This document shows positions 42,471 to 51,427 of a stretch of DNA of 64,000 bases, piece by piece. Within the stretch, counting starts at the first letter, position 1. Each line of letters starts with the position of its first letter. A program made the position numbers and the translations under genes. This DNA comes from Paenibacillus sacheonensis (GTDB taxonomy: Bacteria; Bacillota; Bacilli; Paenibacillales; Paenibacillaceae), in contig NZ_JAAAMU010000001.1 of the NCBI RefSeq assembly GCF_009909195.1, positions 310,001 through 374,000 on the forward strand. Direction: 5' to 3'. A model generated the notes under the pieces. That model was not told the DNA's origin and searched no databases. It saw only the letters and a list, made by a program, of their open reading frames with translations.

Positions 42471-43508
42471 ATGCAAGCTTTAGTCTATGAAGGACCCGAA
42501 ACGATGAACATGCGGGAGGTCGAGACGCCGGCTCCCGGCGCGGACGAATTATTGGTCGCGGTCGCCTATTCCGGCATTTGCGGCTCCGAATTAAGCGGCT
42601 TCCTGGGGCACAACGCGCTGCGAAAGCCGCCGATGATCTTCGGACATGAATTCGCGGGCACCATCGCCTCGATGGGGGCGGATGCGGCTGCTTCGGGACA
42701 ATGGACCGTCGGCCAGCGCGTGACGGCGAACCCGCTCGTCACCTGCGGGCGCTGCGAGAAGTGCGCGAGCGGCCGTCAGCAGCTGTGCGGAAGCCGCAAG
42801 CTGCTGTCCGCGGCGCTGCCGGGCAGCAACGCGCAGTACGTGGCGATTCCGGCCGATTTCGTGCTCCCCGTGCCGGATTCGGTCACCCTGCAGCAAGCCG
42901 CGATGACGGAGCCCGCGGCTTGCGCGATTCGAGCGGCCGAGCTCGCTAGCCCGAAGCCCTCGGATAGGGTGCTCATCCTGGGCATGGGGCCGATCGGGCT
43001 GCTGGCGCTGCAAGCCGTGCTGCAGTACGGCGTGCGGGACGTCATCGCCGTCGACATGAACGAGGAGCGGCTGGCGATCGCACGCAAGCTGGGCGCCGCG
43101 CATACGGTCCATCCGGCAAGCACGGATACGCTGGGGGAAGTGAAACGGCTAACGGCAGGCGCCGGCGTGGATATCGCCATCGATGCGGTGGGAGCGAGCT
43201 TGACGCGCGGTCAATGCGTGCTGGCCTGCACGTCGGGCGGACGCGTCGTCTTCACGGGCCTGCACGAGGAGCAGTCCTCCCTGCCTGTCAACGCTTCCAT
43301 CCGCAGCGAAATCGCGATGACCGGCTCGTTCGCATACTCGGATTCGAACTTCCGCCTGGCGCTGCGCTGGATCGAGGAAGGACGCATCGGCCTTGCGGAC
43401 GGCGTCGTGGAAGTGCCGCTGTCGGAAGGCGCCGCCTGGTACAAGCGGCTGATCGCGAGCCCGGGCAGCCTGTCGAAGGTGCTGCTCGTGCCTGGAGGAG
43501 AGGGATAA
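42471..43508 (+). CDS. Zinc-dependent medium-chain alcohol dehydrogenase
   Basis: This 345-residue MDR enzyme has catalytic zinc ligands in SGICGSEL (Cys) and FGHEFAG (His, Glu), and a structural zinc from four Cys in TCGRCEKCASGRQQLC. The Rossmann domain starts RVLILGMGPIGLLALQ. Sorbitol or threonine dehydrogenase-type enzymes have this layout. It is third in the acid-sugar operon with AAGGAGG before the ATG. It could oxidise the starting sugar or alcohol. The true substrate is not readable. Confidence 0.92.
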   Translation: MQALVYEGPETMNMREVETPAPGADELLVAVAYSGICGSELSGFLGHNALRKPPMIFGHEFAGTIASMGADAAASGQWTVGQRVTANPLVTCGRCEKCASGRQQLCGSRKLLSAALPGSNAQYVAIPADFVLPVPDSVTLQQAAMTEPAACAIRAAELASPKPSDRVLILGMGPIGLLALQAVLQYGVRDVIAVDMNEERLAIARKLGAAHTVHPASTDTLGEVKRLTAGAGVDIAIDAVGASLTRGQCVLACTSGGRVVFTGLHEEQSSLPVNASIRSEIAMTGSFAYSDSNFRLALRWIEEGRIGLADGVVEVPLSEGAAWYKRLIASPGSLSKVLLVPGGEG

Positions 43509-43550
43509 TGCCGGTATTCGGCACGATTAAAGCCGGAGGGAGCGTCTGAT

Positions 43551-44591
43551 ATGGGCGTAAAGGTCGACACGAATTGGACGTATAACGAGATCCGCACCGT
43601 CGTGATGGAGAATGAAAAGCTGCGGGTCGTCGTTATGCCGGAGCTTGGGGCGAAGATCTGGCAAATCGTCTATAAGCCGCGCGATAAGGAGCTGCTGTGG
43701 CATCATCCGCGCATGACGCCAAGGAAGCTGCAGCTTCACGCGTCGTACGACGATCATTTCTTCGGCGGCTGGGACGAGCTGTACCCGAACGACGAAACGG
43801 AATCGATCGGCGGCGAGACGTTTCCCGACCATGGCGAAATCTGGACCTTGCCTTGGCACTGCGCGATCGAGCGAAGCGACGAGCAAGAGGCCGTGCTGCG
43901 GCTGTGGGTAGAGACGCCGATCAGCGCGACGCGGATCGTGAAGACGATTACGCTGCGGGCAGGCGAGGCCAAGCTGCGTTTCCGGCATGCGATCGAGAAT
44001 AAGGGCCGCAGGCCGCAGCCTTACCTGTGGAAGTTGCATGCCGCGATGTCGGCGAACGAGTCTTACCGCATCGATCTGCCTGCGGAAGAAGTCCGGATGG
44101 AGAGCTTCGGCTCCCCGAGGACGGGCAGGACTTCGTACGATTATGCATGGCCGTACGCCGAAGGAGCGGACGGCAGCCTGCACGATATGCGCCAGGTGCT
44201 CCCGTTCGGCTCGGGCGTGAGCGAATTCCAATACGCGACGAAGATGAGAGCGGGCTGGTGCGCGCTCACGGACACGAAGGACGGCATAGGCTTCGGCCTC
44301 AGCTACGACCGCGAGGCGCTGCCGAGCTGCTGGATCTTCGCGTCCTACGGCGGATGGCGCGAGCTCCAAACCGTCGTGCTGGAACCGTGCACGGGCTACC
44401 CAGCGGGCCTCGCGGACGGGGTGGAGCGCGGCACCCACAAGACGCTGGAGCCCGGACAGACCGCCCTGTTCGATATCGTGGCGACCGTGTACGACGGCTA
44501 TCGTGCCGTGGAGGGGATCGATGGCGACGGCAACGTGACCGGCCCGGAATTCCGGTCGCATCAGACCGATCCCATGAGCTCGAGAGCGTAA
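43551..44591 (+). CDS. DUF5107-like / galactose-mutarotase-like protein
   Basis: This 346-residue protein is predicted to be a beta-sandwich related to aldose 1-epimerases. It starts TYNEIRTVVMENEKLRVVVM and then ELGAKIWQIVYKPRDKELLW, typical of the DUF5107/mutarotase N-terminus. A central GGWDELYPNDE segment and LKTLEPGQTALF-like C-terminal strands (HKTLEPGQTALFDIVA) follow. It may bind or epimerise the substrate sugar of the acid-sugar operon. No catalytic residues are certain. The ATG is preceded by GGAGGGAG. Confidence 0.75.
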   Translation: MGVKVDTNWTYNEIRTVVMENEKLRVVVMPELGAKIWQIVYKPRDKELLWHHPRMTPRKLQLHASYDDHFFGGWDELYPNDETESIGGETFPDHGEIWTLPWHCAIERSDEQEAVLRLWVETPISATRIVKTITLRAGEAKLRFRHAIENKGRRPQPYLWKLHAAMSANESYRIDLPAEEVRMESFGSPRTGRTSYDYAWPYAEGADGSLHDMRQVLPFGSGVSEFQYATKMRAGWCALTDTKDGIGFGLSYDREALPSCWIFASYGGWRELQTVVLEPCTGYPAGLADGVERGTHKTLEPGQTALFDIVATVYDGYRAVEGIDGDGNVTGPEFRSHQTDPMSSRA

Positions 44592-44655
44592 ATGAGCAGA
44601 CCGGGAAGCATGTTCAAGCCAAGCACCTAGAAGCATTTTAGGAGGCATCTCATGA

Positions 44656-45185
44656 ATGAAACTGGTTCACTTCTTCGATAACGGATTATCCAAACTAGGC
44701 GTCGTCACGGACAGAGGCGTGCTGGACGTCGCCGCCGCGTCGTCGGCGGGAGACGGCATTCCGGTTTCCGTCCAGGAAGCCATCGAAGGCGGGGCAGAGG
44801 CGCTGGCCGCCTTGCGGCGATTGGCGAACGAAGCGGATTCCGCCTGTTTCCGCAGCGAAGACGATCTGAAGCTGGGCGCCTGCGTACCCGCGCACCGTAT
44901 CTCGTGACGGCGGACGAGGCCGGCAATCCGAACGACCTGGCAATCGGCAGCACCGTGAACGGAGAGACGCGCCAGTCGTCGCATACGTCGGACATGATTT
45001 TCGCCGTCGACGAGATCGTCAGCTACATCTCGCGGCATATGACGCTCGTGCCCGGCGACGTCATCCTTACCGGGACGCCGGAGGGCGTCATTATCGGTTA
45101 CCCGCCGGAGAAACAGCAGTATCTGCAGCCGATCGAGAAGCTTGGCAGGTTGACCAACCGCATGGTTGCGGAGCAGCAAACTTAG
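44656..45185 (+). pseudogene. Fumarylacetoacetate hydrolase family gene with internal deletion
   Basis: The first 83 codons (MKLVHFFDNGLSKLGVVTDRG to LGACVPAHR) are the N-terminal domain of an FAH-family protein. After position ~44900 the sequence changes frame and reads YLVTADEAGNPNDLAIG, VNGETRQSSHTSDMIF and LVPGDVILTGTPEGVI, the C-terminal third of the same family. About 115-120 residues, including the metal-binding core, are missing, and the halves are out of frame (the first ends in TGA at 44905-44907). A TAGGAGG box precedes the start. In fuconate-type pathways this enzyme makes the final cleavage. Confidence 0.85.
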
Positions 45186-45227
45186 CGTCAGCGGCTCCGG
45201 CTTACGATCAAAATACTTTGACTTCAT

Positions 45228-45267
45228 GCGAAGTTTGCGAGTGCGCCGCGCGTACCGCGAACTTCGC
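45228..45267 (+). terminator. Terminator-like hairpin after the acid-sugar operon
   Basis: GCGAAGTTTGCG (45228-45239) pairs with CGCGAACTTCGC (45256-45267), with one G-T pair. It is followed by TTCCGTTTG, a weak T-rich tail. Confidence 0.55.
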
Positions 45268-45338
45268 TTCCGTTTGTCGGGACAGTAAGAAGCCAATGAC
45301 GTCTCGGCCAGACGCCAGGCAGAAGGGGATGAAATCGG

Positions 45339-47093
45339 ATGAAGCATCGGCTGCATGCGTTTACGGGCCGGCCTTTCTTGTATTCCTTGAAAAACCGGGT
45401 GACGGTCGTGTTCCTGTTCAGCACCTTCATGACGTTCGCGATCGTCGGTTCCGCCTCCTACTATACGATCTCGTCGATCTTGTACAACAAGATCGAGCGA
45501 AACATCCAGCTCACGATGGACGAAGTATCCCGCGACACCGACCTTGCGGTCGACAACCTGCTTTCCGTCTCCAGTCAGCTGAGTTACGGGGGCACGGTAT
45601 CCAACGATTTGACGAACTATTTGTCCACGGACAGTTATTCCAGCAAGAAGACGCATTACGATAACATCAACGCTTATCTCAACCTGATCGATTTTACGAA
45701 TCCGAACGCCGGCTTTCATTTCTACTACTATCCGGATACCGGCAAGACGCTCTTCGAGAACGGAAAACTGAATCGGCCCCCCGTCATGACGGGACTTCCG
45801 GTGCTGACCGACAAGACGCTGTTCACCTTCTACGGCCCTCACCCCTCCTTGGCGGATGGGAAAAACGGGCTCGTATTGTCGCTCACGCGCCCCGTCGATA
45901 CGATGGGCGGGTCCAATTTGTATTTATACCTGGAATCCAGCCTGCCCGCGCTCGCGAACATCATGAAGACGAAGCAGCTCGGGATGGACATCAAATACGT
46001 TATCGCCAATGAACAAAATCGAATCGTCTACAGCCAGCTGCCGGGAAGCTTCCAGATCGGCGCGCTGTATGCGGGGGAATCCGGGGATACGATCCGCAGC
46101 GCCGCGGATGCGTACGTCTTCGATACGACGAGCCGTTACGGCTGGCATCTGGTCGCGGCCTTTAATAAAAGCGCGTTTACGAGCGAAATCCGCGCCTGGG
46201 CGCTGCGCATGGCGCTCATCGGCGCCGTTCTTATGCTCCTCAGCCTGCTGCTCGGCTATTTGGTCTGGCGTTCGGTCTACGTGCCGATCCGGCTGTTCAA
46301 GAAAGAAATCGGCCATATGGCCTCCAACCAATTCGATACCGTGACGGAACGGACGAACGTGGCGGAGTTCGATCAGGTGCTGAAGCAGTTTCATTCCATG
46401 AAGGACAGGATTCAGTCCCTGCTGCTGGAGGTCCGGCAGCAGGAGAACGAGAAGCGGCAGCTGGAGGTCGACAAGCTGCTCTCGCAGATCAATCCCCACT
46501 TTCTCTACAATTCGCTGAATACGGTGCAGTGGATCGCCAGGACGGAAGGGCAGCGCAAAATCGTCAAGCTGGTCGCCGAGCTGACCCGCCTGCTCCGGTA
46601 TAACCTGGGCAAGGAAGGCTCGATCGTCACGATCGAGCAGGAATTGACCGCGTTGAAGGATTACGTCGCGCTGCAGCTCGTCCGCAACGACGATCAGTTC
46701 AAGGCTGCCTTCGACGTCGATGATGCGGTCCTTCAGGTCGAGATTCCCCGTTTCATTCTTCAGCCGCTTGTCGAGAACGCGATCTGCCACGGCCTGAAGG
46801 AAGGCAGCGGAACGATCGAGGTCACGGTTCGCCGGTCGCAGCCGGGCTTCGTGACGATATCGGTCCGCGACGATGGGACAGGCATGTCGGAAGAGAAGCT
46901 CGCGCGTCTGTTCGAAGGAAACGGAACGGAGGTCGGGCAGGGGCTCGGCATCGGACTTAACTACGTGAACCGCATGTTGGACGTGCATTTCGGGGAAGGC
47001 TGCAGGCTGCAGGCGGAGAGCTCGGAGAAGGATGGCACCGTCTACTGGTTTACGATACCGACGAGGCGAAAGGAGGCAGAGCCGCATGTATAA
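45339..47093 (+). CDS. YesM-type sensor histidine kinase
   Basis: This 584-residue membrane kinase has TM1 at about residues 22-46, an extracellular sensing domain to ~285, TM2 at ~288-310, HAMP to ~365, and a His_kinase domain with phosphoacceptor His387 in QINPHFLYNSLN. The HATPase part has N-box VENAICHGL, DDGTGMSEEKL and GQGLGIGLNYV. It is adjacent to a YesN-type regulator (8-nt overlap) and an LplABC transporter, the typical arrangement for sensing extracellular carbohydrate breakdown products. It may detect the ligand together with the binding protein encoded downstream. Confidence 0.94.
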   Translation: MKHRLHAFTGRPFLYSLKNRVTVVFLFSTFMTFAIVGSASYYTISSILYNKIERNIQLTMDEVSRDTDLAVDNLLSVSSQLSYGGTVSNDLTNYLSTDSYSSKKTHYDNINAYLNLIDFTNPNAGFHFYYYPDTGKTLFENGKLNRPPVMTGLPVLTDKTLFTFYGPHPSLADGKNGLVLSLTRPVDTMGGSNLYLYLESSLPALANIMKTKQLGMDIKYVIANEQNRIVYSQLPGSFQIGALYAGESGDTIRSAADAYVFDTTSRYGWHLVAAFNKSAFTSEIRAWALRMALIGAVLMLLSLLLGYLVWRSVYVPIRLFKKEIGHMASNQFDTVTERTNVAEFDQVLKQFHSMKDRIQSLLLEVRQQENEKRQLEVDKLLSQINPHFLYNSLNTVQWIARTEGQRKIVKLVAELTRLLRYNLGKEGSIVTIEQELTALKDYVALQLVRNDDQFKAAFDVDDAVLQVEIPRFILQPLVENAICHGLKEGSGTIEVTVRRSQPGFVTISVRDDGTGMSEEKLARLFEGNGTEVGQGLGIGLNYVNRMLDVHFGEGCRLQAESSEKDGTVYWFTIPTRRKEAEPHV

Positions 47094-48471
47094 AGTGCTG
47101 ATCGTGGATGACGAGAAGCTCGTCCGTCAGGGGATCATGACGACGTTTCCCTGGCAGAAGCACGGCTTCGTCGTGGCGGGCGACGCCGCAAGCGGCGAAA
47201 GCGCGCTGGAGCGGATCGGGCAGGAACCGTTCGACCTGTTGGTGACGGATTTGGCGATGAACGGCATGTCCGGGCTCGAGCTCATTCGTAGGGTGAAGGA
47301 AATGGAGCCGGGGCTGCCGGCCGTCGTGCTGACCTGCCATGACAATTTCAAATACATTCAGGAAGCGATGCGGCTCGGGGTATTGGATTATATCGTCAAG
47401 ACGGAGATCGAGGACGAGGCCGTGGACGAGACGCTGGAACGCATCGCGCGAAAGCTGAGCGAAGAGCTCGGTTCCAAAGAGCGGGCCAATCGCGGCAAGC
47501 CTCGGCAGGAAGGGCTGCTGCTGTTCGCGCCCGGACCGGACGGGACGCCGCAGGAGCTGATTCCGCCGGAGGATCAGGAAGAGTACGACGGCAGGCTAAC
47601 CGAGATCGACGGCGCGACTTGGCTGCTTCGGCTCGCGGTTTCCGAGGCCGGCGCGCTCGCGGACGTCATCCGGCCGCGTCTGGCGAAGAGCGGCTGGACC
47701 TGCGTGCGCATCGGGGGGCTCGAGGCAGCGGACAGCCGGAATACGGCCGCGGTGCTGCGCGATTATCGCAGGCACGTGCTGTTCCATGCCGCCGAGGCTT
47801 ATGCCGAAGCAGCTTGGACGGAGGTGGCGGAAGCCGCCGCGGCAGCGACGGACCGCGCCGGCAGCATCATCATCGGGGCGAATTGGGATGGACCGGAATG
47901 GGTGTACAGCGAGGAGCGGTTCGAGACGATGCTGCGGGAGACAGCCGCGGCGGGCATCGACGGAACAGCGCTGCTGAAACGGTTGTATCCCGTCGTTCTC
48001 GAGTGGGAACGGCTTCTCGCAACCGGTTCGCTGAAGGGGCTGCTGGAGCAAACGAACGGCCTGCTGCGCTGGCGCGACTGGGAAGCCTGGCTCCGCGGCT
48101 TCCGAAGCGCGATCCGGACGACCGTCGACGCGAACGGCTCCCGTCAGATCGCGGAGAATATGATGCGCGCGATCGAGCTGCTCGACCGCGAGGACGGGCC
48201 GGAGCCGAGCGAATCCGAGATTGCGCGGGCCGTCAATATGAGCCGCGGATACTTCAGCAAATGCTTCAAGAAAGTGACGGGCCAGTCCTACGGCGATTAT
48301 GTCCGCAAGCGGAAGCTGGAGCGCGCCAAACGGCTCATCCTCCGCACCGACGACCCGATCGCGCGCGTGGCCGAGCAGTGCGGCTTCAGCGATTACCGTC
48401 ATTTCAGCCGGGTGTTCCGCGACTTTACGGGCATGCTGCCCAACGAGTACCGCAAAACCGGCCGGACTTGA
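47086..48471 (+). CDS. YesN-type response regulator with AraC DNA-binding domain
   Basis: This 461-residue regulator has a receiver domain starting MYKVLIVDDEKLVRQGI with phosphoacceptor Asp55 (VTDLAMNGMSG). The middle region of ~230 residues has low similarity to anything I know. The C-terminal AraC domain has two helix-turn-helices (ARAVNMSRGYFSKCFKKVTGQ, then VAEQCGFSDYRHFSRVFRDF). AGGAGG lies 9 nt before the ATG at 47086, which overlaps the kinase stop by 8 nt. It most likely activates the transporter operon that begins 200 bp downstream. Confidence 0.94.
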   Translation: MYKVLIVDDEKLVRQGIMTTFPWQKHGFVVAGDAASGESALERIGQEPFDLLVTDLAMNGMSGLELIRRVKEMEPGLPAVVLTCHDNFKYIQEAMRLGVLDYIVKTEIEDEAVDETLERIARKLSEELGSKERANRGKPRQEGLLLFAPGPDGTPQELIPPEDQEEYDGRLTEIDGATWLLRLAVSEAGALADVIRPRLAKSGWTCVRIGGLEAADSRNTAAVLRDYRRHVLFHAAEAYAEAAWTEVAEAAAAATDRAGSIIIGANWDGPEWVYSEERFETMLRETAAAGIDGTALLKRLYPVVLEWERLLATGSLKGLLEQTNGLLRWRDWEAWLRGFRSAIRTTVDANGSRQIAENMMRAIELLDREDGPEPSESEIARAVNMSRGYFSKCFKKVTGQSYGDYVRKRKLERAKRLILRTDDPIARVAEQCGFSDYRHFSRVFRDFTGMLPNEYRKTGRT

Positions 48472-48601
48472 TTGCAGAACGCGGGTTAGCCCCTGCAACG
48501 CTAGGCGAAAGTGTGAAAAATGCGCGCTAATCGTATGATTTAATTCATCTCGAAAGAACGAAATCCGCCCTTATTGGTCGCAGAAGTGCATAGTGCGCTC
48601 G

Positions 48602-48630
48602 TTGGAAATTCTCTATCATGGAAATAGATA
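48602..48630 (+). promoter_or_regulatory. Promoter of the LplABC-type operon, with cre-like box
   Basis: TTGGAA (48602-48607), 17-nt spacer, TAGATA (48625-48630). ATAAACCGCTTACA at 48628-48641 is, on the minus strand, TGTAAGCGGTTTAT, which matches the cre consensus at 12 of 14 positions and overlaps the -10 end. The weak boxes fit an activator-dependent promoter. Confidence 0.5.
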
Positions 48631-48677
48631 AACCGCTTACAAAGCATGTAGAAAAGAACGAAAGGGTTGGTTACAGC

Positions 48678-50399
48678 ATGAAAGAGAAGACGTTACGCAA
48701 AGCCTCGCTTTCCGTCGCGCTCGCCATGTCCCTCGCATTGACCGCCTGCGGCAACAGCGGCTCGAACGGGAACGATCCCGATACGGCAAACGGCGATACG
48801 CCGGCGAACGCGAACGCGGCGAACGACGGCGCAGCCTCCGGGTCGAAGGATCCGTTCGGCCCGCTGCCGGAGAAAACGACGTTGACGGTATTGAAGGCCG
48901 ATCCCGATTCGACGCCGAAGGATCTGGGTTTGCCGGAGGGCGATACGGTACTGAAGAACCGTTACGTGCAAGCTTTATCCGATAAGATGAACATCGACGT
49001 GCAGTTCCCGGTCGTCGTCAAGGGCAGCGCGATTGGAGACAAGACGAATCTCATGATCGCAAGCAACGACATCACGGACGTCATGCTCGTCAGCTACACG
49101 CAGTACCAGCAAATGATCAAAGCGGACATGCTGGAGGACTTGACGCAGGTGTATCGGGATTACGCCAGTCCGGCGCTGAAAGGCGTGCTGCAGACCGACG
49201 GCGGCAAGGCGATGAATCTGGCGACGGTGGACGGCAAACTTTACGGCATCCCGACGATGGGCACGCTGCATAATTCCGATCCGCTCGTCTGGCTGCGGAA
49301 GGACTGGCTCGACAAGCTGAGCCTGCAGCCGCCGAAGACGATCGACGAACTGAACGCGATTCTGAAAGCGTTTATCGAGAAGGATCCGGACGGCGACGGC
49401 AAGAAGGATACGATCGGCATGCCGGGCGCTCAGACGTTCACGGGCCAGTGGGCGAGCACGTACGGCTTCGACCCGGTGTTCGACTACTACAAATCGTACG
49501 TGAAAAACTGGATCAAAGGCCCGGACGGCACCGTCCAATACGGTTCGATCCAGCCGCAGACCAAGGACGCGCTGAAGAAGCTGAGCGAGATGTACGCCGA
49601 AGGGCTCGTGCCGAAGGACTTCCCGGTGCTGAAGAACGAGCAGGCGAACGAGCTGGTCATTTCCGGCAAGGCAGGCGCTTTCTTCGGCCCCTGGTGGTCG
49701 GGCTGGTCGCCGCTGAACGACGCGATCAAGAACGATCCGACGGCCGATTGGCAGGCCTACGCGCTGAAGGACGCGGACGGCGTGGCGCGCGCCAAGCAGG
49801 AGACGCCGATCGGCACGATCGCGGTGCTGAAGAAGGGCTTCAAGCATCCCGAAGCGCTCGTGAAGGTCGTCAACTACGAGTATCAGGTAACGCTTGACGA
49901 CCCGGCCGATGCCGGGGGCGATCCGTACGCCGGCCTGGTGCTTCCGAACTGGCAGACGCTTCCGATTGCGCTGGCGCTGTGGCGGGCCGATTCCGTCATT
50001 CTTGACCATACCGGCATCCTTGCCGCCTCCAAAGGCGAAGCGCTGCCGGATGTCCCGGAAGCGACGGCGGTCAATTACAAGACGATGGGCGCTTTCTGGG
50101 CGAAGGGCATCGATTGGCTGCGCAAGAATCCGGACAATTACGGCGAACCGATCTCCCGGATCATAGGCGTTAACCCGATCATCGAGAACGATATCGAACC
50201 GGTGTACAGCGAGTTCTACAGTACCACAAAGACGATGCAGCGCAAGATGACCAACCTGAACAAGCTGGAAGAGGACGCCATGATCAAGATCATTACCGGC
50301 GAGAAGCCCGTCGATTATTTCGACGACTTCGTGTCCCAGTGGAAGAAGCAGGGCGGGGACGAAATCACGCAGGAAGTAAACGAGGCGTTGAAGCAGTAA
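48678..50399 (+). CDS. Sugar-binding lipoprotein, LplA type
   Basis: This 573-residue extracellular binding protein has a lipobox LALTAC (Cys24). An Asn/Gly/Ala-rich linker runs to about residue 55. KTTLTVLKADPDSTPKDLG, KLYGIPTMGTLHNSDPLVWLRKDW and KDPDGDGKKDTIG follow, where the last looks like a Ca-binding-type loop seen in this class. The ATG at 48678 is preferred. An ATG at 48618 would put an unlikely charged 20-residue extension before the signal peptide. It is downstream of YesMN and upstream of two permeases, with a strong terminator-like hairpin after it. Confidence 0.93.
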   Translation: MKEKTLRKASLSVALAMSLALTACGNSGSNGNDPDTANGDTPANANAANDGAASGSKDPFGPLPEKTTLTVLKADPDSTPKDLGLPEGDTVLKNRYVQALSDKMNIDVQFPVVVKGSAIGDKTNLMIASNDITDVMLVSYTQYQQMIKADMLEDLTQVYRDYASPALKGVLQTDGGKAMNLATVDGKLYGIPTMGTLHNSDPLVWLRKDWLDKLSLQPPKTIDELNAILKAFIEKDPDGDGKKDTIGMPGAQTFTGQWASTYGFDPVFDYYKSYVKNWIKGPDGTVQYGSIQPQTKDALKKLSEMYAEGLVPKDFPVLKNEQANELVISGKAGAFFGPWWSGWSPLNDAIKNDPTADWQAYALKDADGVARAKQETPIGTIAVLKKGFKHPEALVKVVNYEYQVTLDDPADAGGDPYAGLVLPNWQTLPIALALWRADSVILDHTGILAASKGEALPDVPEATAVNYKTMGAFWAKGIDWLRKNPDNYGEPISRIIGVNPIIENDIEPVYSEFYSTTKTMQRKMTNLNKLEEDAMIKIITGEKPVDYFDDFVSQWKKQGGDEITQEVNEALKQ

Positions 50400-50421
50400 C
50401 GGTCGACTGACGAAAAGGCGA

Positions 50422-50458
50422 GAGCGCGGACGCGATGGTGCTCCGCGCTCGATTTTTT
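50422..50458 (+). terminator. Strong attenuator/terminator between binding-protein and permease genes
   Basis: GAGCGCGGA (50422-50430) pairs with TCCGCGCTC (50442-50450), followed by GATTTTTT. It is the strongest of the four hairpins of this kind in the window, placed 23 nt after the binding-protein stop codon. Confidence 0.75.
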
Positions 50459-50524
50459 ACATGCGAGGGCGATATCCAGTCAACGAACCAAGCAATGAAA
50501 CCCAATCAGATCGGGAGTATGACT

Positions 50525-51412
50525 ATGAAAAAGAGAGTATCCGTCCATTATCACCTCATGCTGCTGCCCACGATGGCATTGGTCGCCGCGTTCAGCATCT
50601 ACCCGCTGTTCGGCCTGATGCTGGCGTTTCAGGAGTTCAATCCGGGCAAGGGGATATGGGGCTCGACGTTCATCGGCCTGGAGAACTTCAAATATATGTT
50701 CGAAATTCCGGACATTAAGACGATCTTCATGAACACCTTGTCCATTGCGGTCATGAAAATCCTCGCGACGCAGCTGCTCGCGCTGGCGTTCGCGCTGCTA
50801 TTGAACGAAGTGAAGAACGCGGTGTTCAAGAAGAGCATTCAAACGATCGTGTACCTGCCGCACTTCATCTCGTGGGTACTGCTCGGGGGCATCGTCATCA
50901 ACGTGCTGTCGCTGGACGGCATCGTGAACGAAGCGCTGGGCAAGCTCGGCATCTCGCCGATCTTTTTCCTCGGCAGCAACGGCTGGTTCCCCGGCGTCAT
51001 CGTCGGCACGCATGTCTGGCAGGAGTTCGGCTTCTCGGCCATTATTTACTTGGCGGCGCTCACCGGCATTAATCCGAGCTTGTACGAGGCGGCAGGCATC
51101 GACGGGGCGGGCCGGCTGAAGCAGCTGCTGTACGTGACGATGCCCGGCATCGCCACCACGATCATCCTGCTGCTGACGCTCGACATGCAGAACGTGCTGA
51201 ACGCCGGCTTCGAGCAGATCTTGAATCTGTACAATCCGATGGTCTACCAGACCGGCGATATCATCGATACCTATGTCTACCGGGCCGGCTTGAAGGAATT
51301 GCAGTACGAGCTGGCAACGGCCGTCGGCCTCCTGAAATCGGTCGTCAGCCTCATCCTCATCACGATTTCCTATTTCCTTGCTTCGAAGTTTGCCAACTAT
51401 CGTATTTTCTAA
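50525..51412 (+). CDS. ABC transporter permease, LplB type
   Basis: This 295-residue membrane subunit starts MKKRVSVHYHLMLLPTMALVAAF. The EAA loop is GINPSLYEAAGIDGAGRLKQ near residues 178-197, and the C-terminal part has DTYVYRAGLKELQYELATAVGL, as in other LplB proteins. The ATG at 50525 is 7 nt after GGGAG. Upstream in-frame ATGs exist at 50519 and earlier, but they fit worse. It pairs with the next gene. Confidence 0.92.
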   Translation: MKKRVSVHYHLMLLPTMALVAAFSIYPLFGLMLAFQEFNPGKGIWGSTFIGLENFKYMFEIPDIKTIFMNTLSIAVMKILATQLLALAFALLLNEVKNAVFKKSIQTIVYLPHFISWVLLGGIVINVLSLDGIVNEALGKLGISPIFFLGSNGWFPGVIVGTHVWQEFGFSAIIYLAALTGINPSLYEAAGIDGAGRLKQLLYVTMPGIATTIILLLTLDMQNVLNAGFEQILNLYNPMVYQTGDIIDTYVYRAGLKELQYELATAVGLLKSVVSLILITISYFLASKFANYRIF

Positions 51413-51427
51413 AGGGTGTGAACCGCT

